DNA from: Eukaryota sp. TZLM1-RC
Lineage: Eukaryota > Metamonada: BaSk clade
Assembly: GCA_040285825.1 (NCBI GenBank)
Contig: JAUPSS010000004.1
Coordinates: 1,426,001-1,490,000, forward strand
DNA: 64,000 bases
Direction of reading: 5' to 3'
In this document: piece by piece, positions 16,636-28,524 of the stretch
Position numbering within the stretch: the first letter of the stretch is position 1
Layout of the letters: every line of letters begins with the position of its first letter
The notes under the pieces: generated by a model
Told to the model about the DNA's origin: nothing
What the model saw: only the letters and a program-made list of their open reading frames with translations
Database searches by the model: none
Position numbers and translations under genes: made by a program

Positions 16636-19600
16636 TGTGAACACCCAGGTACTGATGATTGTTTGGGGGCTTTTAGCTTATATAAATAATATGTATTTAT
16701 TGAATTTGCACACTTAATCAAATTAACTCATAACTAATGGGACGACTATCATTGAACCAAGATTTCATCTACAAAATCTTGATCTGCTTGCTGTCTGGCT
16801 AAAGCTGCTCTTATTCGATTGAAAAACCGTGGTAATCTATTAATAATGGCAAATTGAATCCGTGAACGCCATAAAAAAATATCAAATCTTTTCATTGTTT
16901 TTTCTTGTACCATTTTTTGGAACTCATTCAAAAAAGTTTCTGCTTCAACTGATAATCTTCCATTTATCGAAAATGGGAAAGCAATAAGAACCAGCTGTGT
17001 ATTTCTATCGACATTAGCCTCTTCAATATCTTTATCATATTTTCTATGTTTCTCTTTTGCTTTAAATATAGAGCAGCCACAGGATTAAGTTTTCTTCTGT
17101 AAACCAAAGTATCATTTGCAACATTACATGAGACAAAGTCAACAATAGCTTCAGAATTATCAATCCAATCACAGTATACATGATTGTTTTCGATTTCACT
17201 CAACCCTATTTTATGATTTAATTTAACTCAGCAATCATATTCAGAGCTCAAATTCAGAATGAATTACTAGTTATTTTGATGATGAAGGAAATTGAACTCG
17301 ATTCAATTTCTTCTTTAGATCTAGAAAAACATATTATGTTTTTCATGCTTAAAATTTGTTATACTGGGAGAATAACCCACATAGATATTTCTCGTTCATT
17401 TAATTCATTGAGAACAGAATTTTTTGCTGATTTATTGGATGTAGATCCAGGAATGTTGAAAATTAACTTATTATTTTCAGCAAATTCGGGTGGTATTCGA
17501 TTCAATAAATCTTCTATTTTGTGTCAATCAGCTCTTTTGGGTGGATGCAAGATTTTTTTATGAATTTTCTCGTAGATTTCCTGATGATTCTCATATGTTA
17601 GTTCCCAATTGCAGTCCCTATTTGTATGAGTTATCTTGTGAACTTGAAAAATTGCCACCACAAATTTGGACCAAAATGTATTTGTGAACACCCAGGTATT
17701 GATGATTGTTTGGGGCTTTTAGCTTATATGAATAATATGTATTTATTGAATTTGCACACTTAATCAAATTAACTCATAACTAATGGGACGACTATCATTG
17801 AACCAAGATTTCATCTACAAAATCTTGATCTGCTTGCTGTCTGGCTAAAGCTGCTCTGATTCGATTGAAAAACCGTGGTAATCTATTAATAATGGCAAAT
17901 TGAATCCGTGAACGCCATAAAAAAATATCAAATCTTTTCATTGTTTTTTCTTGCACCATTTTTTGGAAGTCATTCAAAAAAGTTTCTGCTTCAACTGATG
18001 ATCTTCCATTTATCGAAAATGGGAAAGCAATAAAAACCAGCTGTTTATTTCTATCGACATTAGCCTCTTCAATATCTTTATCATATTTTCTATGTTTCTC
18101 TTTTGCTTTAAATATAGAGCAGCCACAGGATTAAGTTTTCTTCTGTAAACCAAAGTATCATTTGCAACATTACATGAGACAAAGTCAACAATAGCTTCAG
18201 AATTATCAATCCAATCACAGTATACATGATTGTTTTCGATTTCACTCAACCCTATTTTATGATTTAATTTAACTCAGCAATCATATTCAGAGCTCAAATT
18301 CAGAATGAATTACTAGTTATTTTGATGATGAAGGAAATTGAACTCGATTCAATTTCTTCTTTAGATCTAGAAAAACATATTATGATTTTCATGCTTAAAA
18401 TTTGTTATACTGGGAGAATAACCCACATAGATATTTCTCGTTCATTTAATTCATTGAGAACAGATTTTTTTGCTGATTTATTGGATGTAGATCCAGGAAT
18501 GTTGAAAATTAACTTATTATTTTCAGCAAATTCGGGTGGTATTCGATTCAATAAATCTTCTATTTTGTGTCAATCAGCTCTTTTGGGTGGATGCAAGATT
18601 ATTTTATGAATTTTCTCGTAGACTTCCTGATGATTCTCATATGTTAGTTCCCAATTGCAGTCCCTATTTGTATGAGTTATCTTGTGAACTTGAAAAATTG
18701 CCACCACAAATTTGGACCAAAATGTATTTGTGAACACCCAGGTATTGATGATTGTTTGGGGGCTTTTAGCTTATATGAATAATATGTATTTATTGAATTT
18801 GCACACTTAATCAAATTAACTCATAACTAATGGGACGACTATCATTGAACCAAGATTTCATCTACAAAATCTTGATCTGCTTGCTGTCTGGCTAAAGCTG
18901 CTCTGATTCTATTGAAAAACCGTGGTAATCTATTAATAATGGCAAATTGAATCCGTGAACGCCATAAAAAAATATCAAATCTTTTCATTGTTTTTTCTTG
19001 TACCATTTTTTGGAACTCATTCAAAAAAGTTTCTGCTTCAACTGATAATCTTCCATTTATCGAAAATGGGAAAGCAATAAGAACCAGCTGTGTATTTCTA
19101 TCAACATTAGCCTCTTCAATATCTTTATCATATTTTCTATGTTTCTCTTTTGCTTTAAATATAGAGCAGCCACAGGATTAAGTTTTCCTCTGTAAACCAA
19201 AGTATCATTTGCAACATTACATGAGACAAAGTCAACAATAGCTTCAGAATTATCAATCCAATCACAGTATACATGATTGTTTTCGATTTCACTCAACCCT
19301 ATTTTATGATTTAATTTAACTCAGCAATCATATTCAGAGCTCAAATTCAGAATGAATTACTAGTTATTTTGATGATGAAGGAAATTGAACTCGATTCAAT
19401 TTCTTCTTTAGATCTAGAAAAACATATTATGTTTTTCATGCTTAAAATTTGTTATACTGGGAGAATAACCCACATAGATATTTCTCGTTCATTTAATTCA
19501 TTGAGAACAGAATTTTTTGCTGATTTATTGGATGTAGATCCAGGAATGTTGAAAATTAACTTACTATTTTCAGCAAATTCGGGTGGTATTCGATTCAATA

Positions 19601-20819
19601 AATCTTCTATTTTGTGTCAATCAGCTCTTTTGGGTGGATGCAAGATTTTTTTATGAATTTTCTCGTAGATTTCCTGATGATTCTCATATGTTAGTTCCCA
19701 ATTGCAGTCCCTATTTGTATGAGTTATCTTGTGAACTTGAAAAATTGCCACCACAAATTTGGACCAAAATGTATTTGTGAACACCCAGGTATTGATGATT
19801 GTTTGGGGGCTTTTAGCTTATATGAATAATATGTATTTATTGAATTTGCACACTTAATCAAATTAACTCATAACTAATGGGACGACTATCATTGAACCAA
19901 GATTTCATCTACAAAATCTTGATCTGCTTGCTGTCTGGCTAAAGCTGCTCTGATTCGATTGAAAAACCGTGGTAATCTATTAATAATGGCAAATTGAATC
20001 CGTGAACGCCATAAAAAAATATCAAATCTTTTCATTGTTTTTTCTTGCACCATTTTTTGGAACTCATTCAAAAAAGTTTCTGCTTCAACTGATAATCTTC
20101 CATTTATCGAAAATGGGAAAGCAATAAGAACCAGCTGTGTATTTCTATCGACATTAGCCTCTTCAATATCTTTATCATATTTTCTATGTTTCTCTTTTGC
20201 TTTAAATATAGAGCAGCCACAGGATTAAGTTTTCTTCTGTAAACCAAAGTATCATTTGCAACATTACATGAGACAAAGTCAACAATAGCTTCAGAATTAT
20301 CAATCCAATCACAGTATACATGATTGTTTTCGATTTCACTCAACCCTATTTTATGATTTAATTTAACTCAGCAATCATATTCAGAGCTCAAATTCAGAAT
20401 GAATTACTAGTTATTTTGATGATGAAGGAAATTGAACTCGATTCAATTTCTTCTTTAGATCTAGAAAAACATATTATGTTTTTCATGCTTAAAATTTGTT
20501 ATATTGGGAGAATAACCCACATAGATATTTCTCGTTCATTTAATTCATTGAGAACAGAATTTTTTGCTGATTTATTGGATGTAGATCCAGGAATGTTGAA
20601 AATTAACTTATTATTTTCAGCAAATTCGGGTGGTATTCGATTCAATAAATCTTCTATTTTGTGTCAATCAACTCTTTTGGGTGGATGCAAGATTTTTTTA
20701 TGAATTTTCTCGTAGATTTCCTGATGATTCTCATATGTTAGTTCCCAATTGCAGTCCCTATTTGTATGAGTTATCTTGTGAACTTGAAAAATTGCCACCA
20801 CAAATTTGGACCAAAATGT
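16636..20819. repeat. tandem array, four units of ~1047 bp, LINE-derived
   Basis: Units start at TGTGAACACCC at 16636, 17683, 18729 and 19776. Copies differ by only scattered substitutions. Each unit carries a plus-strand LINE-A segment (FFADLLDVDPGML...SGGIRFNKSSI, then FSRRFPDDSHMLVP...LPPQIWTKM). It also carries minus-strand frames of 79 and 60 codons (MSEIENNHVYCDWID...; FQKMVQEKTMKRFDIFLWRSR) that look like an upstream part of a LINE protein, since a relative lies at 25.2 kb. Unit junctions cut the plus frame after WTKM. After the last unit the LINE frame continues (FPNQFKKF), so the array was made by repeated duplication inside a LINE-rich segment. Confidence 0.92.
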
Positions 20820-21060
20820 CTTCCCCAATCAATTCAAGAAATTTCAAGCAGATCTCTTTTTCATTTGCAGTTTTGCTGTAAAAAGTTTCAACAAAAATTG
20901 TCAAAGATTTTGGAAAACCAAAATCCTCAAAAATTTTAATTATTTCATCTGTATTTTCAAACCTGTTTTTCAAATAGTCATTGTCATTATATTTTCAATT
21001 ACATTCCACATTTTCATTTGGTTGGCAAAATTTGAATATTTTATCCAGGATTGAATACCT
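20820..21060 (+). mobile_element. LINE-A continuation beyond the array
   Basis: The segment after WTKM continues as FPNQFKKFQADLFFICSFAVKSFNKN, in register with other LINE-A copies (compare FPDNVQETPSRTLVNL at 48.5 kb), then decays. Confidence 0.55.
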
Positions 21061-21479
21061 AAAGTTCATTTTTAAACAATAAAATCGGTTTTATTCATAA
21101 AAACAGTTATTTGCTAATTGTTGTAGTGTGATTGGAAAATGGAAATTATAATTTGTACTCGAACAAATCATTTAAAAAGCACCACCACTTGATAATGATA
21201 TGGTGGAGTCTTACAATAAGATACTTTTTAATTCATTATTTCCGATTGCCTAGAAAATTTCTTAAACTAAAAAAAGAAAAAATATATAAAAATATCTAAA
21301 ACATAGAATAAATTTAATATCAAATGATTTTAGTGCCTTTCAATTTAAAGAAACGAAATTAAATTATTTTAAGCAACACAGTACCTTTTTTATAGAAAAA
21401 TGCTTTTTGTTTTTGATATGAATATCATTTGATTTAACAATCGCTCAGATAATTTTTAATTTTGAACTTTTACATTTTT

Positions 21480-22200
21480 ATTCTTTGTCACTTGTTCAAT
21501 TAATTTATCTGCAAATGGAATTTTATTCCCAGCCATTTTCAGTCAATTTTTATTTATGTTTATTTTTCTCAATACTCGAATAGTTACATCATTCTTTGTT
21601 TTATATTTTTTAATTTGGAAAGGACTTTTAAATTTCAATAATAATTCAACAAATTCATCATCAGGTAAATCATATACATTGATTAATGTTCTATTGTTAA
21701 AACAACATTTATGCAATAATTCAAATTGTTTTTGATTTAATTTTTCGCAAATACTATAAAATCTATCAAGTGGTGCCTTTTGAAGTAAATCTCCCAATCA
21801 GATACATAATTGATTAAACATTTCAGTTTCATCTTACCCAAATTGGAACACTATTTTACATCATTGGTTGTTAAAATTAATGATGGTTGGGAAAAGGATA
21901 ATCATATTCCAACATAATATTAACAATTAATCTTTCAAAATCATGTAATTCTAAATGACACTTTTTCATAATATAGATGATGTCAATTGCTGGAAACTCA
22001 ACAGATTGATAAAAAATAGTATAACTAGCGAATGCACTAGCATCATGAAACTTATATATATTCTTCGGATAAGAGGTGATGAAAATTGATTAAAATTATT
22101 TTTGATTTTCGTCTTTGAATTACAGAATCAACAATTTGTTGACTAGTAGGATTTTCTATTTTTAAATGTTGTATGCAATTATTAATCCAATTACCGGTTT
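21480..22200 (-). pseudogene. unidentified protein remnant, paired head to head with LINE-A
   Basis: Minus-strand pieces include KFHDASAFASYTIFYQSVEFPAIDI, HLELHDFERLIVNIMLEYDYPFP and (21797-21543) RFYSICEKLNQKQFELLHKCCFNNRTLINVYDLPDDEFVELLLKF. Stops interrupt the frame. The layout (short helical repeats, LPDDEFVELLLKF) is reminiscent of BTB/ankyrin-type proteins common in protists, but I cannot assign a family. The same remnant, equally next to LINE-A RT, is at 38.5-39.25 kb in inverted orientation. In evidence strings no more than twenty residues are continuous in the real alignment of these pieces. Confidence 0.4.
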
Positions 22201-22259
22201 CTGAAAATAAACCTAGTACTTTTTCTGCTTTTTGCTAAAAAGATTCAAAGAAAAAGCAA

Positions 22260-23887
22260 AAACAATTTTATTTCCCTTTCAATATCGAATTAATACCACT
22301 GATGGAGTTTCTTCAGTTGTATTTATTAGTAGTTGCTACTGATGTATTATTTTGCCAAAATGAATCCAATGTTTGTATGTCATTTGATTTTATTAACGCA
22401 TTCAATTCACTCAGTAGTTGCAGTATTCGTGGTGCTTTGTTGCAATATATGCCGGAATTAATGCCGTATTTCCGTTCAACATATAGCACAAATTCTAACT
22501 TGCGTTTTTGTAATGCCATTTTGTGTTCATCAAGTGGTTTAAAGCAAGTAGATCCTTTAGGACTCCTTTTGTGTTGTTTCGCCATTCATCCTATTTTATC
22601 ACAAATTCATGAGATGTTTCCTTCGCTAATAATGATTGCTTATATGGATGATGTTGTTCTTCCATGATGATGTTGGTAGGTGGCTTAAAGATTTTTAAAG
22701 AAGCAATTGTATGTTTTACAGATCTATATAACAAAATAGGCCTTCGACTTTACTTAACTAGATGTGTTTTACTATTGAATTCTACAGTTTCTAAAATAGT
22801 TGATGGTATTGAAAAGCAAATTCAAGCCAAGTTATATTCATTTGATGTTATTCGTCACTTGCGTTCGTTTTTAGAAAATAATGTTGAAATCACCAAAGAT
22901 TTGTTTGAAAAGTTGAACTATATTAAATGTTTTTCCCAATCAATTCAAAAAATTCCCAACTGATCTCGTTTGAATTGACAGTTTTGTTGTAAAAACCTTC
23001 AACAAAAATTGTCCAAGATTTTTGAAAGCCTGGATTTTGATGTTAGACTTGGCTTGGCCAAGAAAAAGAATCCCGCTTTTGCAAATCTTTTACAAGATAT
23101 GTGTGACAGTACTTTTTCTGCCTTAGTAACAACAATTCCTCAAGTTTATGGCACTCTCTTAACTGATTCTGCTTGGATTTTGAATATGAGATTTCGTTCC
23201 TTTATCTGGCCTGATAATATACCTCATAATTTAATTGGTAAATGTTCTCGAAAAATTACAATTACTCATTTGTTAAATTGTAAACATTTAATTGCATTTA
23301 GATGCAATGTTCATTGATGCTGTAAGAGACCAGTTATATTGTATGTGTAAATCTCATAGAATTGAATCCTTTTGGGAACTTCTGTTGTCAGATCTGTTTG
23401 CTTCTGAAGATGATTTTCATAAGAATAATAGAGGGTGATGTAGCATTACCTGGATTAGATGGAAGCTTCATTTTATTGGATGAAATGTCTGTTCATCCTT
23501 GTAATTCCTCGAATGAAAGGCTTGTTAATTCGGAAATTCAAAATCCTCTTTCAAATGCTGAAAACTTCAAAATCAAAAAATACAATGAACCTTTGTCCAA
23601 ATTGGCCAGTCAACAGCATGCAAAGTACAGTTTGTATCCATTTGTATTTTCTCTTTTTGGTTCACTTGCTCCAACGGCTATACGTTTTTTGAAAGATTTT
23701 GAAAGGAGAAAAAACTAACAGAAATTTCAACAGATTGTTTTGGCAAAATAGATTTGTGTTTTCTAATTTTAAGGGGATGTTGAAGATGGTTTCTGATGCT
23801 TTGCTTTCTCTTGGATTTTACCATGACAGAGTTGCATTTAGTGTATTTGATTTGGGAGAGATAGATTATTTAGATGTTGATTTATAG
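22260..23887 (+). mobile_element. LINE-A copy: RT through C-terminus, several frameshifts
   Basis: RT motifs are SFDFINAFNSL (about 22.38 kb), SGLKQVDPLG (22.53 kb, Val for the usual Gly of QGDPLG) and AYMDDVVL (22.64 kb). They are followed by a thumb (LTRCVLLLNST), the RSFIWPDNIP segment, a CCHC-like knuckle ending ITHLLNC (23.28 kb), VRDQLYCMCKSH and the nuclease-like domain with EGDVALPGLDGSFILLDEM (23.43-23.50 kb). The tail NRNFNRLFWQNRFVFSNFKG runs to a TAG at 23885. At least four frame breaks make it non-functional. It is the best guide to LINE-A domain order here. Confidence 0.85.
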
Positions 23888-23899
23888 GTTTTAATATAA

Positions 23900-24420
23900 T
23901 TAATAATACGAGAAAAAAAATGGTCAGAGCCCAAATCAAAAGATCATTGAATTATTCAATAATTTTGGAACCATTTTTAAGCCAGCAACCAATGAAACAA
24001 AAAACATATGGTGAATATTTCACGACAGTGATTTCCACTGCACTAACGGTTCACCTATGTTTGACATTTCTCAGCAGAAGACATTTGTCAATGTTGATCG
24101 AAAGACAAATTTTCCTGTGAAAAAGTAAAGCAAAACGTTGAAAAGATCATTAATCGAGATATCATCCAAATCTTCTACAATTTTCCACATTGGTTAACAA
24201 AGTCTGAATTGAAGCAAGGCCATGTGAATTGATAAACAGAACATTGATGAATCAAGAGGATCACCTTGCTTAATTCCTGAACATGAAAATAAGGTACAGC
24301 AGTGATGAACTACGATGACGTGCCTTTGTACTGTTCATACTTTGTCAAACACGTAAATGCAGCATTGACTTCAACTGATTGAAATACAGGGAATATATTT
24401 CATCACCATGAATATGTGTG
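23900..24420 (-). mobile_element. LINE RT fragment
   Basis: Minus-strand pieces include SGIKQGDPLDSS and a downstream stretch with many stops. KQGDPL is the RT motif 4 region of non-LTR elements. Similarity of its end to 25.5-25.7 kb suggests the same family. Heavily decayed. Confidence 0.5.
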
Positions 24421-24499
24421 ACGCATTGAGTAGAACCGTGTGCTTTTGAGTAGAAAAATTGGAAATACTGATTTTATTTCAACTGGTAACTTTCTTTTT

Positions 24500-24650
24500 C
24501 ATTCTTTGTTGTTGTTACTAATAAACTAACTTGGTAGACAGATAGGAAAATACATGATGACGTAGCACTTGTTCAACAACAAGTATTTCTATCAATAAAG
24601 CTCTCTTTTCTTCTTTTCATCTTTGGTATTTCTGCCTAACGGCATCAGTA
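24500..24650 (+). repeat. dispersed LTR-like repeat, copy 2
   Basis: Matches 15785-15940 (TGTTACTAATAAACTAAC, ATGATGACGTAGCA, GTTCAACAACAAGTAT, AATAAAGC, TTTGGTATTTCT). It is followed at once by a short open frame, as would be expected of an LTR followed by gag. Confidence 0.45.
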
Positions 24651-24670
24651 ATTATTGGCCCTCATTGCAG

Positions 24671-25054
24671 ATGATATCTACACGCGTACTACATCCGTCC
24701 CTTGCTTCTATGGAAGTGGATGATGTTCTGTTGTTCCTACAACAGTGAAAGGTGTACTCTTATGTTACACGGAAGAATGACCTTGTTCCAGCAAGGCTCC
24801 TCGTTGATCTCTTCTTGTTAGAATCATTGGTTCTCACAAGACCTGGAGTTGATTCATCCGATGAGGTGTTTCTGGATCATTTAAGATCTTCCACCTCGTT
24901 TTCCTCGTTCGAGGAATTCAACTTGGTGATATCTGAGTTGAAGGTTGATGTCCGTAAGGGCGAAGTCCGTGAACGTATGTCCTGCTACCTGAGACGTTTT
25001 CTTCAGGCGAAAAGCAGGGCTTCCTATGCAAATAGTTCCATCGAAATTGAATAA
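24671..25054 (+). pseudogene. possible gag fragment, unidentified
   Basis: From ATG 24671 (MISTRVLHPSLASMEVDDV) a frame runs to an in-frame stop near 24748, then resumes as VTRKNDLVPARLLVDLFLLESL...SSFEEFNLVISELK...MSCYLRRFLQAKSR to TAA 25054. Charged, helical and without a known motif. Position after an LTR-like repeat suggests a retroelement gag; this is inference. Confidence 0.3.
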
Positions 25055-25189
25055 ATACCTACCTGAACAGCAGTGAGACAAGTTTGATTAGCAGTCACTA
25101 AAATTTTCATTAATTCAAACTAATCCAGCAAGACAAAGAACAAATAAATAAATGAAACCAAAAATAAACATAGAAAATATGACAAAGAT

Positions 25190-25735
25190 ATCGAACAAGT
25201 TAATGCTGATAAAATAGACCACCTGTTTTTTGCTTTTCCATTTTCCATAAACGGAAGACTATCAGTTGAAGTAGTAACTTTGTTGATTGATTTCCAAAAA
25301 ATAGTTCAACAAAAGACAATGAAAAGATTTGATGTCTTTTTATGGCGCTCTCGGACTCATTTGATTAATAGATTTAGTCGGTTATTCAAACCAATTAGAA
25401 AAGCTTAAGCTAGAAAGCTGACAAATCAAAATTTTGAGAAAATCTTGATCAATGAATTTTGTCCGTTCAGCCATACCTTTTGTTAAGTGTGCAAGTTTAA
25501 TAGATATTTCAGTGGTGAAAAAAGTGACAAAAATCACGTGGAATAGGAGAAGTTGTTCTTGAAATGTGAACAATTTTGGTCGTGTAACAAGTTTTTAAGA
25601 CGAAAAATTGAATAAGTTTCTCCATTCCAAATGAAGAAGTTGATCAAGTTCAGAACCCAATTTCCACGAAAGATTTTGTATTTCATCAGTAATTTTGGAA
25701 ACATTTCGAAGCCAGCAACCACAGAAACGAAAAGC
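25190..25735. mobile_element. LINE fragments, related to the array's minus-strand segment
   Basis: Plus strand 25196-25460 reads FPFSINGRLSVEVVTLL...QKTMKRFDVFLWRSR, matching the minus-strand segment of the 1047-bp units (FPFSINGRLSVEAETFL...KTMKRFDIFLWRSR). The minus-strand piece 25722-25540 matches the end of the RT fragment at 23.9-24.0 kb. Two decayed pieces back to back. Confidence 0.5.
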
Positions 25736-25809
25736 CATTAAGGTATAGTTTATGAAAGGAATGGAGGATTACCTAAAGAATACAGTTGATTCATTTCACT
25801 GAGAAATGA

Positions 25810-27506
25810 ATGGTCTTTCGAATAAAAATGTATGCTCATCCCAATGGAGGATGTCCTTGTAAATGTATACCTCATTCCACATACCCTGGTATGTATGCTG
25901 CTAGAGGAGAGCCCATACAACCAGCTCCAATCTTACCACATCAAATCCTTGAAGCAGAGAGAGAAACCTTTCTCGAAAACATCATAACATTCAACAATCA
26001 ACGAGGTGTTACCACTAAGTCCCATGAACTAGGTTTTGTTGAAGTTGACCTCTTCCAACTTTACCGCAATACTACTTTCCGTGGTGGAATGGAGGCTGTT
26101 GCTAAATCCAGAACATTCAAGCAAGTAGCTGAAGCTATAGGAATACCTAGAACTTCTGCAAATGCAGGCCATCTTCTCAAAAAGGTATCCCCAACACATT
26201 CCTGACCTAATTCAAGCGATATGAACATTATCTCTACGCATACGAAATAGTACACTATTGGGGAGGCTCTCTTGAGGAAGGATTTGCCCATGAACCCCCT
26301 CTCACTCCTGCTCCACCCCCTGTTCAGCCACAACCTGAGTTAGTCCTCCCCACCGTGCATTTTGATCTCCAATTAGAAGAGATTACCTCCAGACCGTTGT
26401 TCAGGTATGATTACACTCCCGTAGATGACATTGAACTTCAAATGTACGAAGATGAGGACTCAAGTTTGTACAAGATTATTTGTTGGCTTGACTGTCATGA
26501 TGATGTTTTGATTAGGAAGGGGGTAAATAACCTTTTACGATTAACATCTGATTCGGCAGTTTCCTTTTTTCCACCTAGATTTCCGATGATTTTGAGCACA
26601 GTGTTAAGGATTGCTAAAGTGGCAGTTAATAACTGGAAGCAATCAATCAAAGTCAATCATTTTGATCTTGATTTGTCTTATAAATGTTTGTTAATCCTTC
26701 GAAATTTGGCACAATCTGAGGAAAATGCTAAATATTTCGCTGAAAGGCCAGAATTTCCAGAATTGAGCTGCACTATTCTAGAAATGCACACGTCATCAGA
26801 TCAAATTGATCACGTCATATTCTTGACTTCTCTGGAATTCTTTGCTGCAATGTGTCCCTATTTGTCAATAACCCCTTTAAATTTTGAAAAAGATCAACCT
26901 GGAATAACTCAACTCGACCTGACCCCATTTTTGAAACCCTTGACCCAACTGCTGACGTCATCCAACGTCATGATCACGTTAGCAAGTGCCACGTGTCTTT
27001 TTGGTCTATTTTTGAACCCATTAAATGAAGATAAGTTATTTTTATCAGCAAAATTATTAGTACCAGCAGTCTCCAAATGCTTAACTTATTGTCACTCTAT
27101 TCTTTTTAATTTAAATAAGCCAATACCACCAAATTTTCCATTATTTACAAGGTTACATTTATCTTTATTATCAATAATTTATTACTTTTCTATTTTTGGA
27201 ATTTCTTCTAAAATTTCTGTTTGCACTGGTAATGTTGTCCAATGTTTGGTTGAAGTTTTAGATTCCCCCACAATTGTACCTCAAAGTACTAGGATTGCAA
27301 TGAATATAATAATACAGTTACTCCAAGTTGCTGAAAATAGGCTTGTTTTCAGACCATTTTACTCGATATTTATGAAATGTGCTTGTGGATTGAATTCTGA
27401 CCTTGATGACGTCATTGGTACAAGTGATTGTGACCCACAATTGGGAGCAGTTATAAATGAAGTAAGGTTGCTTTGTTGCAAAATTGTTTTTGGTGGCGAT
27501 TCATGA
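25810..27506 (+). CDS. ARID-domain chromatin-remodelling subunit, Rsc9/ARID2-like
   Basis: Two exons, 25810-26184 and 26217-27506, 554 residues. ARID domain at about residues 50-142: AERETFLENIITFNNQRG, a GGMEAV segment, FKQVAEAIGIPRT and NAGHLLKK, completed after the splice by RYEHYLYAYE. ARID binds AT-rich DNA. The rest is helical and armadillo-like (LILRNLAQSEENAKYF, MITLASATCLFGLF), the layout of Rsc9 in yeast RSC and ARID2 in PBAF. The assignment therefore is to a SWI/SNF-type complex in the nucleus. An RFX domain as in animal ARID2 was not seen. Start is the ATG at 25810 or 25828; an ATG at 25806 is out of frame. Without splicing the frame stops at 26205. Confidence 0.8.
26185..26216 (+). 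other. intron, 32 nt, in the ARID gene
   Basis: Donor GTATCC, branch-like CTGAC/CTAAT, acceptor TTCAAG. It splits the ARID domain between KK and RYEHYL, and joining restores the standard ARID C-terminal helix in frame. Confidence 0.85.
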
Positions 27507-28167
27507 TTTTTTTGTGCCTTTTTTTGCTGATTTTTTTTCCTAAAATGATCTTTAAAATGATTCTTGTCCACGTGTAAAGATCAATATTATTATTATTTTT
27601 CATCATTTTCGACTATTTTTTAGTTATGTTTTAATGTTTCCTTCTTGATTTTCAACACTTTTTCTTGTTTTTATTAAGTATTTGTGTTTATATTTAAAGT
27701 TCCGTTTTTTTGTTTCTTATTGATTGCTGAAGAAAGCCTTTTTTTGGGGGTACATTTCAACATGGTATTATTACAATTATTTTATCTTACACGGGATTCA
27801 ATTGTGCTTCTATTGAATACTGATTTTTGTAAAACTACAATACACAGCTTTGATCATTCTTCGTTAACAATAGTAGTTCAAAGTTTCCAAGAGTGTTGAG
27901 CAATGGATTACTCATTTCAAGAAGTGTGTATGGAGATGGGGTTAGAGTTCATTCCTACGTTGTAGAGAGCAGTGTCTAGATTGTGTTTTTGTTTTAACTT
28001 CAAAAAAGCAGTATTAGATCTGATTCTCAGTAATCATTAAAGATTCATAATTTAAATGATTATTTAACATTCATGATTATAACATTTATAATGTTACATA
28101 ATGACATTAAAACTGCATAGAATGTAACATAGTAGGATTTTGATTTGGGTTTCAATTTAGACTCAAA
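27507..28167. other. 3' flank of the ARID gene, no recognised gene
   Basis: T-rich, then AT-rich. An open frame at 27684-27899 is hydrophobic because of T-richness and has no domain. Confidence 0.5.
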
Positions 28168-28300
28168 TGGGAAATTCCCCATATGTACACGATGTATTTT
28201 CGTGCGGAACAATTACAAAACTAACTACTACTCAAATACTGAGGCCTTTCATTACCACTCTTTCTCGCTTCAGCAATTGCAAACATATTCAATTTTCAAT
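28168..28300 (-). mobile_element. Fanzor 3'-end remnant, ~130 bp
   Basis: Minus strand reads NMFAIAEARKSGNERPQYL, the same C-terminus as the Fanzor at 13.6 kb, then a stop and the conserved terminal hairpin CACGA..TCGTG and palindrome GGGGAATTTCCC (28180-28169). Only the last ~130 bp remain. Confidence 0.75.
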
Positions 28301-28524
28301 TATTCATATTCGATTTTTTGGAACCGTTTCCAAAAGACCGATTGAAGGAAGTGAGAGCATTATGGAGGGGAGGGAAGAGGAGATAAGGTTATCTTCTTTG
28401 AACGACATTGGGGATAGAATAATGAAATTTTCTTTTCCAGAAAATGGAAATCCCAAAGATTCATTCATTCTCCACACAAAGAATCAACAAGATCCCTTTG
28501 TTGAAGGGACCACAACATTAACAC

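Noticed and set aside
16749-20343. The 60- and 79-codon minus frames in the array as small host genes
   Set aside because: They match a decayed LINE segment at 25.2 kb and are joined only through a frame break; treated as part of the repeat.
27684-27899. Small hydrophobic protein after the ARID gene
   Set aside because: T-rich 3' flank, no conservation clue and no domain.
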